A DNA stretch of 60,480 nucleotides, taken from Caccovicinus sp964425595. GTDB lineage: Bacteria; Bacillota; Clostridia; Lachnospirales; Lachnospiraceae. The stretch is from assembly GCA_964425595.1 (NCBI GenBank), contig CAYRMW010000005.1:1-60480 (forward strand), read 5' to 3'. The position numbers were made by a program, and so were the translations under genes. This document shows, in pieces, positions 8,721 through 17,028 of this stretch. Numbering within the stretch: the first letter of the stretch is position 1; every line of letters begins with the position of its first letter. The notes beneath the pieces are model-generated. The model was given only the letters and a program-made list of their open reading frames with translations. It was not told the origin of the DNA and made no database searches.

Positions 8721-8801
8721 GGTAACGGTTTATTCTTCACGTTGCGAAAGGAACTCTCACCATCTAACTATCATCCATTTCAGCGAAGAAGGGAAAAAGA
8801 C

Positions 8802-11396
8802 ATGAAAAGAGTATGCTCAGCCCTGCTTAAACTGGGGAAGAACCTTCTGACCGTGCCATGCATCCTGATGGGCATCGCCGGCGCCCTGTTTAAGGCGTTC
8901 CTGACCGTGCTGACCGTGACCTTTATCTTATGCGTATGCGCAGGTGTTATCGTGTATATCAAGATCAAGCCGGAACTGGATTACTGCCGCGAGGTCGCAT
9001 ACGACACCCTTGCCACCATGGACCGCTCCGATTTCAGCATGCTGTCGGATACGATCATCTATGACAAGGACGGGGAGCAGATCGGCCTGATCAATGCCGG
9101 CCACTATGAATACGTGGACATCAACCATATCAGCATCAACCTGCAAAACGCTTACATCGCGCAGGAGGACAGGCGCTTTAAAACCCATTCCGGCGTGGAC
9201 TGGATCGCTACGTTCCGAGCCGGCCTGGCCCTGATCAAGCACGGCGGCACCATTACCCAGGGCGGCAGCACCATCACCCAGCAGGTGATCAAGAATACCT
9301 ACCTGACGCAGGAACAGACCTTCACCCGAAAGATCATCGAAATCCTTCTGGCTCCGGAGCTGGAGAAAAAATACTCCAAAGCCGACATTATGGAATTCTA
9401 CTGCAATACCAATTTCTACGGCCACCAGTGCTACGGCGTTCAGGCAGCCAGCCGCTATTACTTCGGAAAAGACGCCGCGGACTTAGATGTCCATGAAGCC
9501 GCCGTGTTGGTCGGCATCAGCAACAGCCCGTCCGCCTATGACCCGGTGCGCCACCCGGAGGCCTCTCTGGAAAAGCGCAACGATGTCCTGTACAGCATGT
9601 ATGAGGTGGGGTATCTTACGGAGGAAGAGTATGAGAAATATATCGCCGAGCCGCTGAGCATCGTCCAGGAAACACAGGAAGGGACCGATGAAAGCTACCA
9701 GACCAGCTACGCGATCCACTGTGCTGCCCTTACCCTGATGAAACTGGACGGGTTTGAGTTCCAGTATCTTTTCGAGGATAAGGAAGATTATGACAGCTAC
9801 ATGGAACGCTATGATGAGGCCTACAGCGAAAAAACCGACAGCATCCGCGCGGGCGGCTATCAGATCTACACCTCCCTGGACCAGACGATCCAGGACACGC
9901 TGCAGGAGGCCATTGACCTGGGGCTGTCGTCCTTTACCGAACTGCAGGAAAACGGCAAGTACGCACTCCAGGGCGCCGGCGTTATCGTGGACAACCAGAC
10001 CAATTATGTCGTCGCCGTCGTAGGCGGCCGCGGCACCGAAGACCAGTATAACCGGGCCTATCTGAGCGCCAGGCAGCCAGGCAGCACCATAAAGCCGCTG
10101 ATCGATTACGGTCCCGCCTTTGACACCGGAGAATATTATCCCTCCCGGATGATCAACGACCACAAATGGGAAGACGGCCCGTCCAACAGCGGCGACAACT
10201 ACTATGGCTATGTTACGATCCGAGAGGCCCTGAACCGCAGCCTGAACACCGTAGCATGGCAGGTGCTGCAGGATATCGGCGTAGACACCGGTCTTAGCTA
10301 CCTTGGCGAGATGGAGTTCCAGCGGATCAGCTACGTGGATAACGGCGTGGCCTCCTTAAGCATCGGCGGTTTTACCAACGGCACCCGTGTGGTAGATATG
10401 GCCAAAGGCTACAGTACGCTGGCCAATTACGGCGTTTATAACGACCGCACCTGCATCGTCCAGATCATCCACGAGCACGACGGCGATCTGACGCAGAATC
10501 TGAAAGCCACCACCAAACAGGTGTACCTGGAGGACACGGCATTCATGCTTACGGACATCCTGAAGGGGACGATGACTTCATCCTACGGAACCGGGCGCGG
10601 CCTGGCGCTGGACGGGGATATGCCCTGCGCCGGAAAAACCGGAACCACCAACAGCAACAAGGATACCTGGTTCTGCGGATACACCCGTTATTATACCGCC
10701 GCCATCTGGGTCGGCTATGACACTCCCCGGGCCATGCCCGGCGTCTACGGGAGCACCTACGCGGGCCGGATCTGGAAGAACGCAATGGACCAGATCCACG
10801 CGGACCTGGAACCCCTGGACTGGGAACCGCCGGTCACGGTGGAAAAGCGCCAGGATCCGGATAATGGCATCACCGATTATTTCAGCCTGACCGCCGAGCT
10901 GCGGGCACAGCAGGCCGAACACGAAAAAGAGCAGGAAAAACTGCTGGCGCAGCTGGAAAGCGATCTGACCACGTTTGAGAGCCTCGTACTCTCCAGCGCG
11001 CAAGACGGCTACTCGATCCAGCAGGCCTACCAGTCCCTGAAATCACAGATCGCCCTTCTGGATGAAAGCGAAGAGCGTGTCAGCCTTTCCGAACGGATCG
11101 AGGCGCAGTATGAGAAATTCCGCCCCGGGCTTGAGGCCATGCAGGACCAGATCGACGCCTACGCGGCGCAGAAAGCGGCGCAGGAGGAGGCTGCCAGGCG
11201 GAAAGCGGCGCAGGAGGAAGCAGCCAGACAGCAGGCGGAAGCCGAAGCGGCCGCTTCGCTCGCCGAAGAAGAAGCAGCGCAGACTGCCGAGGAAACCGAA
11301 GCAGAGACCCAGCCGGACCTTTCGGCCGGTCCCGGTGCATTCCAGGGGGAAAACAGTCTTTCCTCTGATCATGCCACAATTATACCCCAGGGATAG
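8802..11396 (+). CDS. class A penicillin-binding protein (glycosyltransferase plus transpeptidase)
   Basis: This 864-residue bifunctional enzyme polymerises and cross-links peptidoglycan at the outer face of the membrane. One transmembrane helix lies near residues 28-54. The GT51 domain shows the catalytic QEDRRFKTHSG motif (Glu122) and GGSTITQQ (155-161). The transpeptidase domain has the active-site Ser418-Thr-Ile-Lys421 and the KTG triad near residue 611 (AGKTGTTN). After about residue 700 comes a charged Ala/Glu/Gln-rich segment, probably coiled coil, with imperfect KAAQEEAAR repeats. I chose the ATG at 8802 because GAAGGGA precedes it and the basic N-terminus fits a signal anchor. The next gene starts 15 bases on. 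Confidence 0.93.
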   Translation: MKRVCSALLKLGKNLLTVPCILMGIAGALFKAFLTVLTVTFILCVCAGVIVYIKIKPELDYCREVAYDTLATMDRSDFSMLSDTIIYDKDGEQIGLINAGHYEYVDINHISINLQNAYIAQEDRRFKTHSGVDWIATFRAGLALIKHGGTITQGGSTITQQVIKNTYLTQEQTFTRKIIEILLAPELEKKYSKADIMEFYCNTNFYGHQCYGVQAASRYYFGKDAADLDVHEAAVLVGISNSPSAYDPVRHPEASLEKRNDVLYSMYEVGYLTEEEYEKYIAEPLSIVQETQEGTDESYQTSYAIHCAALTLMKLDGFEFQYLFEDKEDYDSYMERYDEAYSEKTDSIRAGGYQIYTSLDQTIQDTLQEAIDLGLSSFTELQENGKYALQGAGVIVDNQTNYVVAVVGGRGTEDQYNRAYLSARQPGSTIKPLIDYGPAFDTGEYYPSRMINDHKWEDGPSNSGDNYYGYVTIREALNRSLNTVAWQVLQDIGVDTGLSYLGEMEFQRISYVDNGVASLSIGGFTNGTRVVDMAKGYSTLANYGVYNDRTCIVQIIHEHDGDLTQNLKATTKQVYLEDTAFMLTDILKGTMTSSYGTGRGLALDGDMPCAGKTGTTNSNKDTWFCGYTRYYTAAIWVGYDTPRAMPGVYGSTYAGRIWKNAMDQIHADLEPLDWEPPVTVEKRQDPDNGITDYFSLTAELRAQQAEHEKEQEKLLAQLESDLTTFESLVLSSAQDGYSIQQAYQSLKSQIALLDESEERVSLSERIEAQYEKFRPGLEAMQDQIDAYAAQKAAQEEAARRKAAQEEAARQQAEAEAAASLAEEEAAQTAEETEAETQPDLSAGPGAFQGENSLSSDHATIIPQG

Positions 11397-11410
11397 GGAG
11401 GTGCTCACGG

Positions 11411-12007
11411 ATGGACAGCAAACAGACAAACCCCACATCCGACCAGGATACGGAATTTTTCGGCGATGATATCGTGATCAGCGAAAGCCAGGCCGAGGGA
11501 AATTTCTCCTTCTCCTCCGTCAAGGAGGAAGAAGCGCTGTTTGAAGATGTGGAGGAAGCACTGACCGAAAGCATCCTCCGGGAAGAAGAAAGCGCTCTGG
11601 AGGAAGAAAGCCTCATGGCAGAAAAAGAGAACCCTTCCGGGGAAAGAAAAGACGCGCCGGAGGCGGAAGAAAACCGCCCGGAAGAAGGGGCGGCGCCGAC
11701 GTATGAAGAAGACAGCGAAGAGGAGGAACCGACGTACGCGGAAATCGTCGCGGCGGGTTATTACCGCCGGGCGCCCATCCGCACCTGGTTTTACACCTTT
11801 ATGATCATGAACCTGCCCATCATCGGCTGGATCTATCTGATCGCCCTGGCGCTGAATAAGAATCTCGACCAGCGCCGCGACTTTGCCAGAGCTTATCTGA
11901 TCTATAAGCTGGTTTTCCTGATCGTCGCCCTGGCCATCCTGGCCGGTCTTCTCTACATCGGTCTTGAGCTGGCTGACGCGCTTCTGGAATACATGGATAA
12001 GCTTTAA
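11411..12007 (+). CDS. acidic N-terminus membrane protein, function unknown
   Basis: The 198-residue product has a strongly acidic, Glu-rich first 110 residues, predicted disordered or helical, followed by two transmembrane helices (about 120-145 and 165-190) joined by a short basic loop. I do not recognise a family. AGGGAGGTG overlapping the PBP stop is a strong ribosome site, so it is almost surely co-transcribed with the PBP and may be a cytoplasmic-tail partner of the cell-wall machinery. That role is inferred only from position. Confidence 0.7.
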   Translation: MDSKQTNPTSDQDTEFFGDDIVISESQAEGNFSFSSVKEEEALFEDVEEALTESILREEESALEEESLMAEKENPSGERKDAPEAEENRPEEGAAPTYEEDSEEEEPTYAEIVAAGYYRRAPIRTWFYTFMIMNLPIIGWIYLIALALNKNLDQRRDFARAYLIYKLVFLIVALAILAGLLYIGLELADALLEYMDKL

Positions 12008-12022
12008 GCTGTGCCGGTCTTT

Positions 12023-12052
12023 CACAGGCTGGCGGTGCTCCGCCAGCCTGTG
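12023..12052. terminator. perfect 13-bp hairpin between convergent genes
   Basis: CACAGGCTGGCGG, loop TGCT, then its exact complement. It lies between the PBP-partner gene and the convergent shikimate kinase-like gene. No good T-run follows on either strand, so it may act as a weak bidirectional terminator or a 3-prime stabiliser. Confidence 0.55.
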
Positions 12053-12061
12053 CGTGCGGAT

Positions 12062-12634
12062 TTACTCTTTTGCGGTGGCAGCCTTTAACCGATCCAGCAT
12101 CTGGTCCAGCTCCGCTCTCTCCGCCGCGAGCTTGCTCTCCATCAGCGCGCGCAGCTTATCCACGGTTTCGCCGGGCTGAAAACAATCTTCTTCATCCACC
12201 ACGATATCCGCATAATGTTCGTACAGCGGCACCCGCTCATTGTAAAGGTCCCGCAGCGTAAAACCGGGCTTGAGCGCCACGCCCCGGTCCACAACATTTC
12301 CGATGCGTTTTTCCATTTCCTCATAGCTCATTTTCAGGTAGACGACCTCGCTGATCTCTTTCAGATGCTCCATCGCCTTGCGTCCATAGATCACCGATCC
12401 TCCCGGCGCGATGACCGAACGGGTCACATCCAGGCTTGCGTTTACCCGTTCTTCGACTTTAAGGAAGCCGTCCATCCCCTCCTGGGCGATGATCTCCTTA
12501 AGCAGCCTCCCCTCCCGCTCCTGGATCACAATATCCACATCCACAAACGAAAAGCCCAGGCGCTTCGCCAGCAGCACGCCGATGGTGCTTTTTCCGGAAG
12601 AGGGCATGCCGATCAATGTAATGTTTGGTTTCAT
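12062..12634 (-). CDS. aroK: shikimate kinase-family protein
   Basis: A 190-residue P-loop kinase with Walker A GMPSSGKST (residues 9-17), the shikimate-binding FVDVDIVIQ region with its Asp pair, and an APGGSV loop equivalent to the GGG shikimate-binding motif. A C-terminal arginine-containing segment follows (NERVPLYEHYADIVV). Family members phosphorylate shikimate in aromatic amino acid synthesis. The start at 12634 follows AGGGGAA. It begins one base after the flavin reductase stop. No other aromatic pathway gene is nearby, so a different small-molecule substrate cannot be excluded. Confidence 0.75.
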   Translation of the reverse strand: MKPNITLIGMPSSGKSTIGVLLAKRLGFSFVDVDIVIQEREGRLLKEIIAQEGMDGFLKVEERVNASLDVTRSVIAPGGSVIYGRKAMEHLKEISEVVYLKMSYEEMEKRIGNVVDRGVALKPGFTLRDLYNERVPLYEHYADIVVDEEDCFQPGETVDKLRALMESKLAAERAELDQMLDRLKAATAKE

Positions 12635-12635
12635 C

Positions 12636-13373
12636 CTATTCCCCTTTCTGATGCCGTGCGGCGGATGCGCTGCGTCCCTGCTTTTTCTGTACGGAATAGC
12701 CGAATTTCCCCAGCTTTTCTCCCAGCTGAAAATACTCGCCATGCGAATACGCCACCAGGCCGGAGCTGTTCAGATGGAATTTCCCTTTTTCATCCAGATA
12801 CGCTTTATCCACGGTGATCCCCGTCACCTCAGCCAGGAATACGTCGTGGCTGCCTAACGGGATCGACTGCGTCACCCGGCAGCGGATGTTGACGGGACTT
12901 TCCCGGATGGACGGCACCGTCTGCCCGCCGGAATGATCCGGAGTCAGATTCATCTCGTTAAACTTGTCTACGTCACGGCCTGACCGGACGCCGCAGTAAT
13001 CCGTGGCATAAACCAGCTCACGGTTGACCAGGTTGATCACGAATTCTCCGGTTTCTTTAATGATCCCGTAGGAGTAGCGCTCCGGCCGGACCGAGATGGA
13101 CACCATGGCCGGGGAAGAACAGATCGTCCCCGCCCAGGCCAGCGTGATGATGTTCGGTTTTTCTCCCGGCCGCTGGCAGCTGACCATCACTACCGGAAGA
13201 GGGTACAAAAGATTTCCCGGCTCCCAGTTTTCTTTTTCGTGCGATACGTCAGAAAGCTCCCCAAAAAGCGTCCCGCGCTCCCCATATCCTGTCCGTTCCT
13301 CCCGGCTCTTTCTCGCGCCCGGCATCATGCCCGCCTTCTCCCGGCTTGTCCTGTTTTCCTTTCTTTCACTCAT
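12636..13373 (-). CDS. flavin reductase-like FMN-binding split-barrel protein
   Basis: Residues from about 55 onward match the flavin reductase-like domain (NLLYPLPVVMVSCQ, NIITLAWAGTICSSPAMVSISVRPERYSY, EFVINLVNRELVYATDYCGV). Such domains bind FMN and often serve in flavin or ferric reduction or aromatic metabolism. The first 45 residues are hydrophilic and Arg/Glu-rich and look non-conserved, so translation may begin further in, though no ATG lies close to the domain. It is coupled to the kinase gene downstream. Confidence 0.78.
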   Translation of the reverse strand: MSERKENRTSREKAGMMPGARKSREERTGYGERGTLFGELSDVSHEKENWEPGNLLYPLPVVMVSCQRPGEKPNIITLAWAGTICSSPAMVSISVRPERYSYGIIKETGEFVINLVNRELVYATDYCGVRSGRDVDKFNEMNLTPDHSGGQTVPSIRESPVNIRCRVTQSIPLGSHDVFLAEVTGITVDKAYLDEKGKFHLNSSGLVAYSHGEYFQLGEKLGKFGYSVQKKQGRSASAARHQKGE

Positions 13374-13478
13374 CGCTCCGTTTTCCTTTCTGCCGTCATC
13401 CTGCGAAAGCTGCTCGCGCGGAGACGGCGTAAAGGCTGCCGCGGGCGAAAAACTCCGCCCATCCGACAGCCTGTATCC

Positions 13479-15149
13479 TCACTCTTCCGCAATCATGATT
13501 CCCGGCACCAGCTGCTTCTTTCTGGACACTACGCCAGGAAGATGCACTACCTGCCCGTGTACCGGTTCGCTGCCGTTTTCCCCGTCCAGATGGAAGGCCT
13601 TGACGATCAGCTGATCCGCTCCGGCCCCCTCGCAGAGAAGGTCTGTCGACTGGGTAAGAATATTGGTCAGCATAAAAAACATCATCTTTGTCCCATGCTC
13701 TTTCATCGCTACCTTCAGATAAGGGAGCAGCCGCTCCTTCAGTTCTCCCAGCTCTTCTGCGTTGACTGAGCTGATCTGGCCGACGCCGAAGCTGAGCTTG
13801 CCCGCCTCAAAGCGCTTGAAATCCTGGTAGAAGATCTCCTGGTCCGTCTTGCCTTTTAAGTCGCTGGCCGCAGCGAACATCTTCCCCGCATATTCCTCCA
13901 GCTGGATGCCGGCGATCTGCGCCAGCTTTTGGGCGGCCTCCCTGTCCACTTCCGTGCAGGTCGGCGACCGGAACAACAGGGTGTCTGAGATGATCGCGCT
14001 GCATAAAAGCCCGGCGGTCTTTGCCTCGATCTGTACGCCGGCCTCCAGATACATCTGATAAATGATCGTCGCCGTGCAGCCCAAAGGCTGGTTGCGGAAA
14101 TAGACCGGTGAAATGGTCGAGACCGCCGCCAGCTTATGGTGATCGATGATCTCCTGGATATCGGCTCCCTCGATCCCGTCCACCGCCTGTCCCTTTTCAT
14201 TATGGTCCACCATAATGACCGCCTTGCCCCGGGCGCCCAGAAGGTTGCGGCGGGAGATCATGCCCTTGTAGCGCCCGTCCATGTCCAGGATCGGAAAATC
14301 CCGGTGGCGCTTGCTTGCCATCACATCCTTGATGTCGTCGATGAAATCTTCCTCATCAAAGGTGATCAGCTTCTCCGTTTTCATGAAATAGCTGATCGGC
14401 ATGCTCTGGTTGATCAGGCGGGCCGCCGTATACGTATCATACGGGGTGGCGATGACCGTGCAGCCGCGCTCATGCGCCAGTTTCTTGATCGTCATGGAAA
14501 CGCCGGCCCCTTCGCAGACGACAATGCAGCCGGCTTCCATCTCGATCGCGCACAGCTGGGATTCGTAGCGGTTTCCCAGTATCACCAGATCGCCCTTCTC
14601 GATGTAGAACTCCATCATATCCGGATTAGCCGCCGCGATCAAAACCTTTCCCTGCCGGAAATATTCGGTTTCATCGCCGACCACCACATCCGCTTCCAGC
14701 GTCTCGACAATATTCGAATACTGCGTCTCCGCCTTGGACAAAATGCTGCTGTCGTAAACATTCATATAGGATCTGGTAATATCGCCGACCGTGATCAGGC
14801 CCTCCAGAAGGCCGCTTTCCGTCACGGCTGCCAGCGTCACTACATTGGCCTCCTGCATCAGATTCCAGGCCTTTTTCAGGGAAATATCCCGCCTTACTCC
14901 CGGGGTCTCCCGGATCTCAATATCCCTGACCTGCGTACGGACCGTCCGGATCAGTTCAGGCTTCTCCACGCCAAAGTAGTCCAGCACAAAGCGGGTCTCT
15001 GCATTGACATTTCCTGCTCTCCCCGGCTCATAAATTCCACCGGTCACCGCCTGCTTCAGTCTGGCATAGCAGATCGCGGAGCAGATCGAATCGGTATCCG
15101 GATTCTGGTGTCCGATCACTAATGTTTTTCGTTTTCCCTCTGCCGCCAT
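13479..15149 (-). CDS. ppaC: family II inorganic pyrophosphatase with CBS and DRTGG regulatory domains
   Basis: The 556-residue protein starts with the DHH-phosphoesterase signature VIGHQNPDTDSI (residues 11-22) and later has the EIIDHHKL motif, both metal-binding for Mn2+/Co2+. Between them lie two CBS halves (about 70-120 and 255-310) separated by a DRTGG domain. This is the architecture of nucleotide-regulated CBS-pyrophosphatases of clostridia, where AMP/ADP inhibit and linear dinucleotides activate. It hydrolyses the pyrophosphate released in biosynthesis. The start at 15149 follows GGAGGG. A nucleotidyltransferase gene lies 19 bases upstream. Confidence 0.93.
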   Translation of the reverse strand: MAAEGKRKTLVIGHQNPDTDSICSAICYARLKQAVTGGIYEPGRAGNVNAETRFVLDYFGVEKPELIRTVRTQVRDIEIRETPGVRRDISLKKAWNLMQEANVVTLAAVTESGLLEGLITVGDITRSYMNVYDSSILSKAETQYSNIVETLEADVVVGDETEYFRQGKVLIAAANPDMMEFYIEKGDLVILGNRYESQLCAIEMEAGCIVVCEGAGVSMTIKKLAHERGCTVIATPYDTYTAARLINQSMPISYFMKTEKLITFDEEDFIDDIKDVMASKRHRDFPILDMDGRYKGMISRRNLLGARGKAVIMVDHNEKGQAVDGIEGADIQEIIDHHKLAAVSTISPVYFRNQPLGCTATIIYQMYLEAGVQIEAKTAGLLCSAIISDTLLFRSPTCTEVDREAAQKLAQIAGIQLEEYAGKMFAAASDLKGKTDQEIFYQDFKRFEAGKLSFGVGQISSVNAEELGELKERLLPYLKVAMKEHGTKMMFFMLTNILTQSTDLLCEGAGADQLIVKAFHLDGENGSEPVHGQVVHLPGVVSRKKQLVPGIMIAEE

Positions 15150-15168
15150 TGTCCCTCCAATAAAAGAG

Positions 15169-16092
15169 TTACTCCGCGAGTTTTTCCCCGTATACGCCGT
15201 CAGCGATCAGCTGCCGGATCGCGGCCACAACCGCTGCCTTGTCCTCCTGGTAGGTAACGCCAAACCACTTATCCCGGGTATGCAGGACACGTACGCTGGC
15301 CCGTCCTTCCTTTACCAGCTGGTCAACGATCTTCGGCAGCAGATATTCCGCCTTGATGTTCCCCTCCGGCACCTCGTTTAAGAACGTCGGGAAACCCTTT
15401 TCCAGCTCATCCAGGAAAGCCGGCGGAAAGCCCCACATGTTCATGGACACCTGCTGCTGCGGGCTGACCGCGACCGGATTCCCGCTCTCGTCCTCCGCCT
15501 TCAGCTCGTTTCCTTCCATGCGGATATTGTAGGTCTCCGTCACTTCCTTCAGGCACCCGTCATCCGTCACCTGGCACACCCCGCGGGTCACGGAACCGTT
15601 ATCGCTCAACGTATTCGCGAGGACAAATCCGGCCATGCAGATATCATAAACCGGCCGGTCCTCATCCATCATCTCCGTCATATAATCATGAATCTGACGA
15701 AACGCCTCCTTGCCGTAATAATCATCGGCATTGATGACCAGGAAGGGCTCCTTCACGATCCCCTTTACGGCCAAAACGGCCTGGCCGGTTCCCCAGGGCT
15801 TCTTGCGTCCCTCCGGCACCGAAAATCCTTCCGGCAGCGCGTCCAGCTCCTGGTACGCGTACTCCACCTTCGCCAGCTTCTCAATGCGGTTGCCGATGAC
15901 TTCTTTAAAATCTTTTTCCAGATCTTTCCTTATGATAAATACGATTTTATTAAATCCGGCCTCAAGCGCGTCATGGATGGAATAGTCCATGATGATCTCT
16001 CCGTTCGGCCCTACCGGCGCCAGCTGCTTGATCCCCCCGCCAAACCGGCTTCCAATGCCCGCAGCCATGATCACCAAAGCAGTATCCTTCAT
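15169..16092 (-). CDS. sugar-phosphate nucleotidyltransferase-like protein
   Basis: A 307-residue protein with the nucleotidyltransferase N-terminus (ALVIMAAGIGSRFGGGIKQL, residues 4-23) and the INADDYYG metal-binding motif. The family couples NTP to sugar phosphates, and the motif AAGIGSRFGG..KQL resembles GalU/RmlA relatives. The start at 16092 (MKDTALVIM) is preferred because GGAG and GGAAG precede it; two upstream ATG codons lack ribosome sites. It probably forms an operon with the pyrophosphatase, which would pull its reaction forward. Sugar specificity is unknown. Confidence 0.82.
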   Translation of the reverse strand: MKDTALVIMAAGIGSRFGGGIKQLAPVGPNGEIIMDYSIHDALEAGFNKIVFIIRKDLEKDFKEVIGNRIEKLAKVEYAYQELDALPEGFSVPEGRKKPWGTGQAVLAVKGIVKEPFLVINADDYYGKEAFRQIHDYMTEMMDEDRPVYDICMAGFVLANTLSDNGSVTRGVCQVTDDGCLKEVTETYNIRMEGNELKAEDESGNPVAVSPQQQVSMNMWGFPPAFLDELEKGFPTFLNEVPEGNIKAEYLLPKIVDQLVKEGRASVRVLHTRDKWFGVTYQEDKAAVVAAIRQLIADGVYGEKLAE

Positions 16093-16150
16093 TTCTTCCA
16101 GCTCCTTCCACATCGTTAAGTTTTCGCTGTCTGCTCTCACAGCTAGGTCT

Positions 16151-16159
16151 ACTATAGCA
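16151..16159 (-). promoter_or_regulatory. extended -10 promoter for the nucleotidyltransferase unit
   Basis: On the minus strand TGC followed by TATAGT, with no clear -35. It overlaps the stop codon of the upstream P-loop gene and would give a leader of about 55 bases to the ATG at 16092. Confidence 0.4.
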
Positions 16160-16784
16160 TACCCGTTCTGAAAACGCCACTGTTTTCCGGTTTCTCCTGA
16201 CGCGCTCCATCCTCTTCGTCGGCCGGGCCGGAGCCGCCGCGCAGCCGGCTAACGCTTCCGGAAAGCAGACGCTCGTCCAGGAACGTCAGAAAATCCGCCT
16301 CCGCCTGCTCAAGCGGAAGATCATTTTCATAAATATAGTCATAATCGTAGGCTTCAGTCTCGTCATCCGCCTGATTCCCCCAGGCGGCAGGCACCTGGCT
16401 GCCGCGCCGCACAAGGAGGGTGACGCATGGCCCGGCCACCAGACGTTTCAGCTTCTCGATCTCTCCGGTCTCGCGGATATGCGCGAACATGATCCGCTCG
16501 CTGCCCGCGAGAAATTCCCGGTACTGTTCCAGAAGATAGCGGGTAGGCAGGTCATTATACCGGATAAAGGCCTCTTTAAGATCAGCGAGGAATCGCCTGG
16601 CTTCGGGCGTCTTTTCCCCGTTCCATCCGTTCGCCGCGGCGATCGCTTTGATCGGGGTAATGGACGAAACATTCCTCACCGGGTAGCGCGCTGCGGCGAA
16701 ACCGCACAGGGTGTCTTTCCCTACGCCGCCCTTGCCATTGATGATGATCAGCAATTTCCCGTCCTTTTGACTGTGCCTTTTCAT
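16152..16784 (-). CDS. P-loop nucleotide or nucleoside-monophosphate kinase-like protein
   Basis: The 210-residue product has a Walker A loop of kinase type (GKGGVGKDTL, residues 18-27) and a LID-like Arg-rich stretch (MFAHIRETGEIEKLK). The fold and length resemble (deoxy)nucleoside monophosphate kinases, including phage-type dNMP kinases, but substrate residues cannot be assigned. The last 30 residues are low complexity. GGAGGAAAAG precedes the ATG at 16784. A terminator-like hairpin stands upstream of it on the same strand. Confidence 0.6.
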   Translation of the reverse strand: MKRHSQKDGKLLIIINGKGGVGKDTLCGFAAARYPVRNVSSITPIKAIAAANGWNGEKTPEARRFLADLKEAFIRYNDLPTRYLLEQYREFLAGSERIMFAHIRETGEIEKLKRLVAGPCVTLLVRRGSQVPAAWGNQADDETEAYDYDYIYENDLPLEQAEADFLTFLDERLLSGSVSRLRGGSGPADEEDGARQEKPENSGVFRTGML

Positions 16785-16858
16785 GAGACTTTTCCTCCGA
16801 TCTCCTTTGCGCCGCAGCGGATCCGCGGCTTTTTCTTTTCCCGATTATACGAGGATTC

Positions 16859-16911
16859 GAAAAAAAAAGCAACCGCGCCGGCCGCACCGTCTCCGCGATC
16901 CGGCCGGCGCG
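16859..16911 (-). terminator. terminator-like element upstream of the P-loop gene
   Basis: An 11-bp perfect GC-rich stem (16874-16884 with 16901-16911), read on the minus strand, is followed by GTTGC and nine T. It lies between divergent genes, about 75-125 bases upstream of the minus-strand P-loop gene, with no minus-strand gene feeding into it. It could be a leader attenuator or an insulating terminator. Confidence 0.55.
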
Positions 16912-16934
16912 CCCGAAGGGGCCACATAATGTCT

Positions 16935-16963
16935 TTGAAATCCCGGGATAAATATGATACGAT
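16935..16963 (+). promoter_or_regulatory. promoter of the phospholipase C-like gene
   Basis: TTGAAA (16935-16940), 17-base spacer ending in TGA (extended -10), and TACGAT (16958-16963). It predicts a leader of about 60 bases to the ATG at 17029. Confidence 0.6.
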
Positions 16964-17028
16964 GGAACTGCGTCTTTCGGCCCGGTTTCCGCCGCGGCCT
17001 TATCCTGACGAAAGAAAGAGGTGCTTTC

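Noticed and set aside
11150..11290. KAAQEEAAR-like repeated segment at the end of the PBP as a DNA repeat array or CRISPR
   Set aside because: It is an in-frame low-complexity protein repeat of two imperfect units, with no spacers and no cas genes.
12636..13373. Flavin reductase as the missing E3 of the dideoxyhexose pathway
   Set aside because: E3 is a ferredoxin-reductase-type protein with a plant-type [2Fe-2S] motif; this is an FMN split-barrel protein far from the rfb genes.
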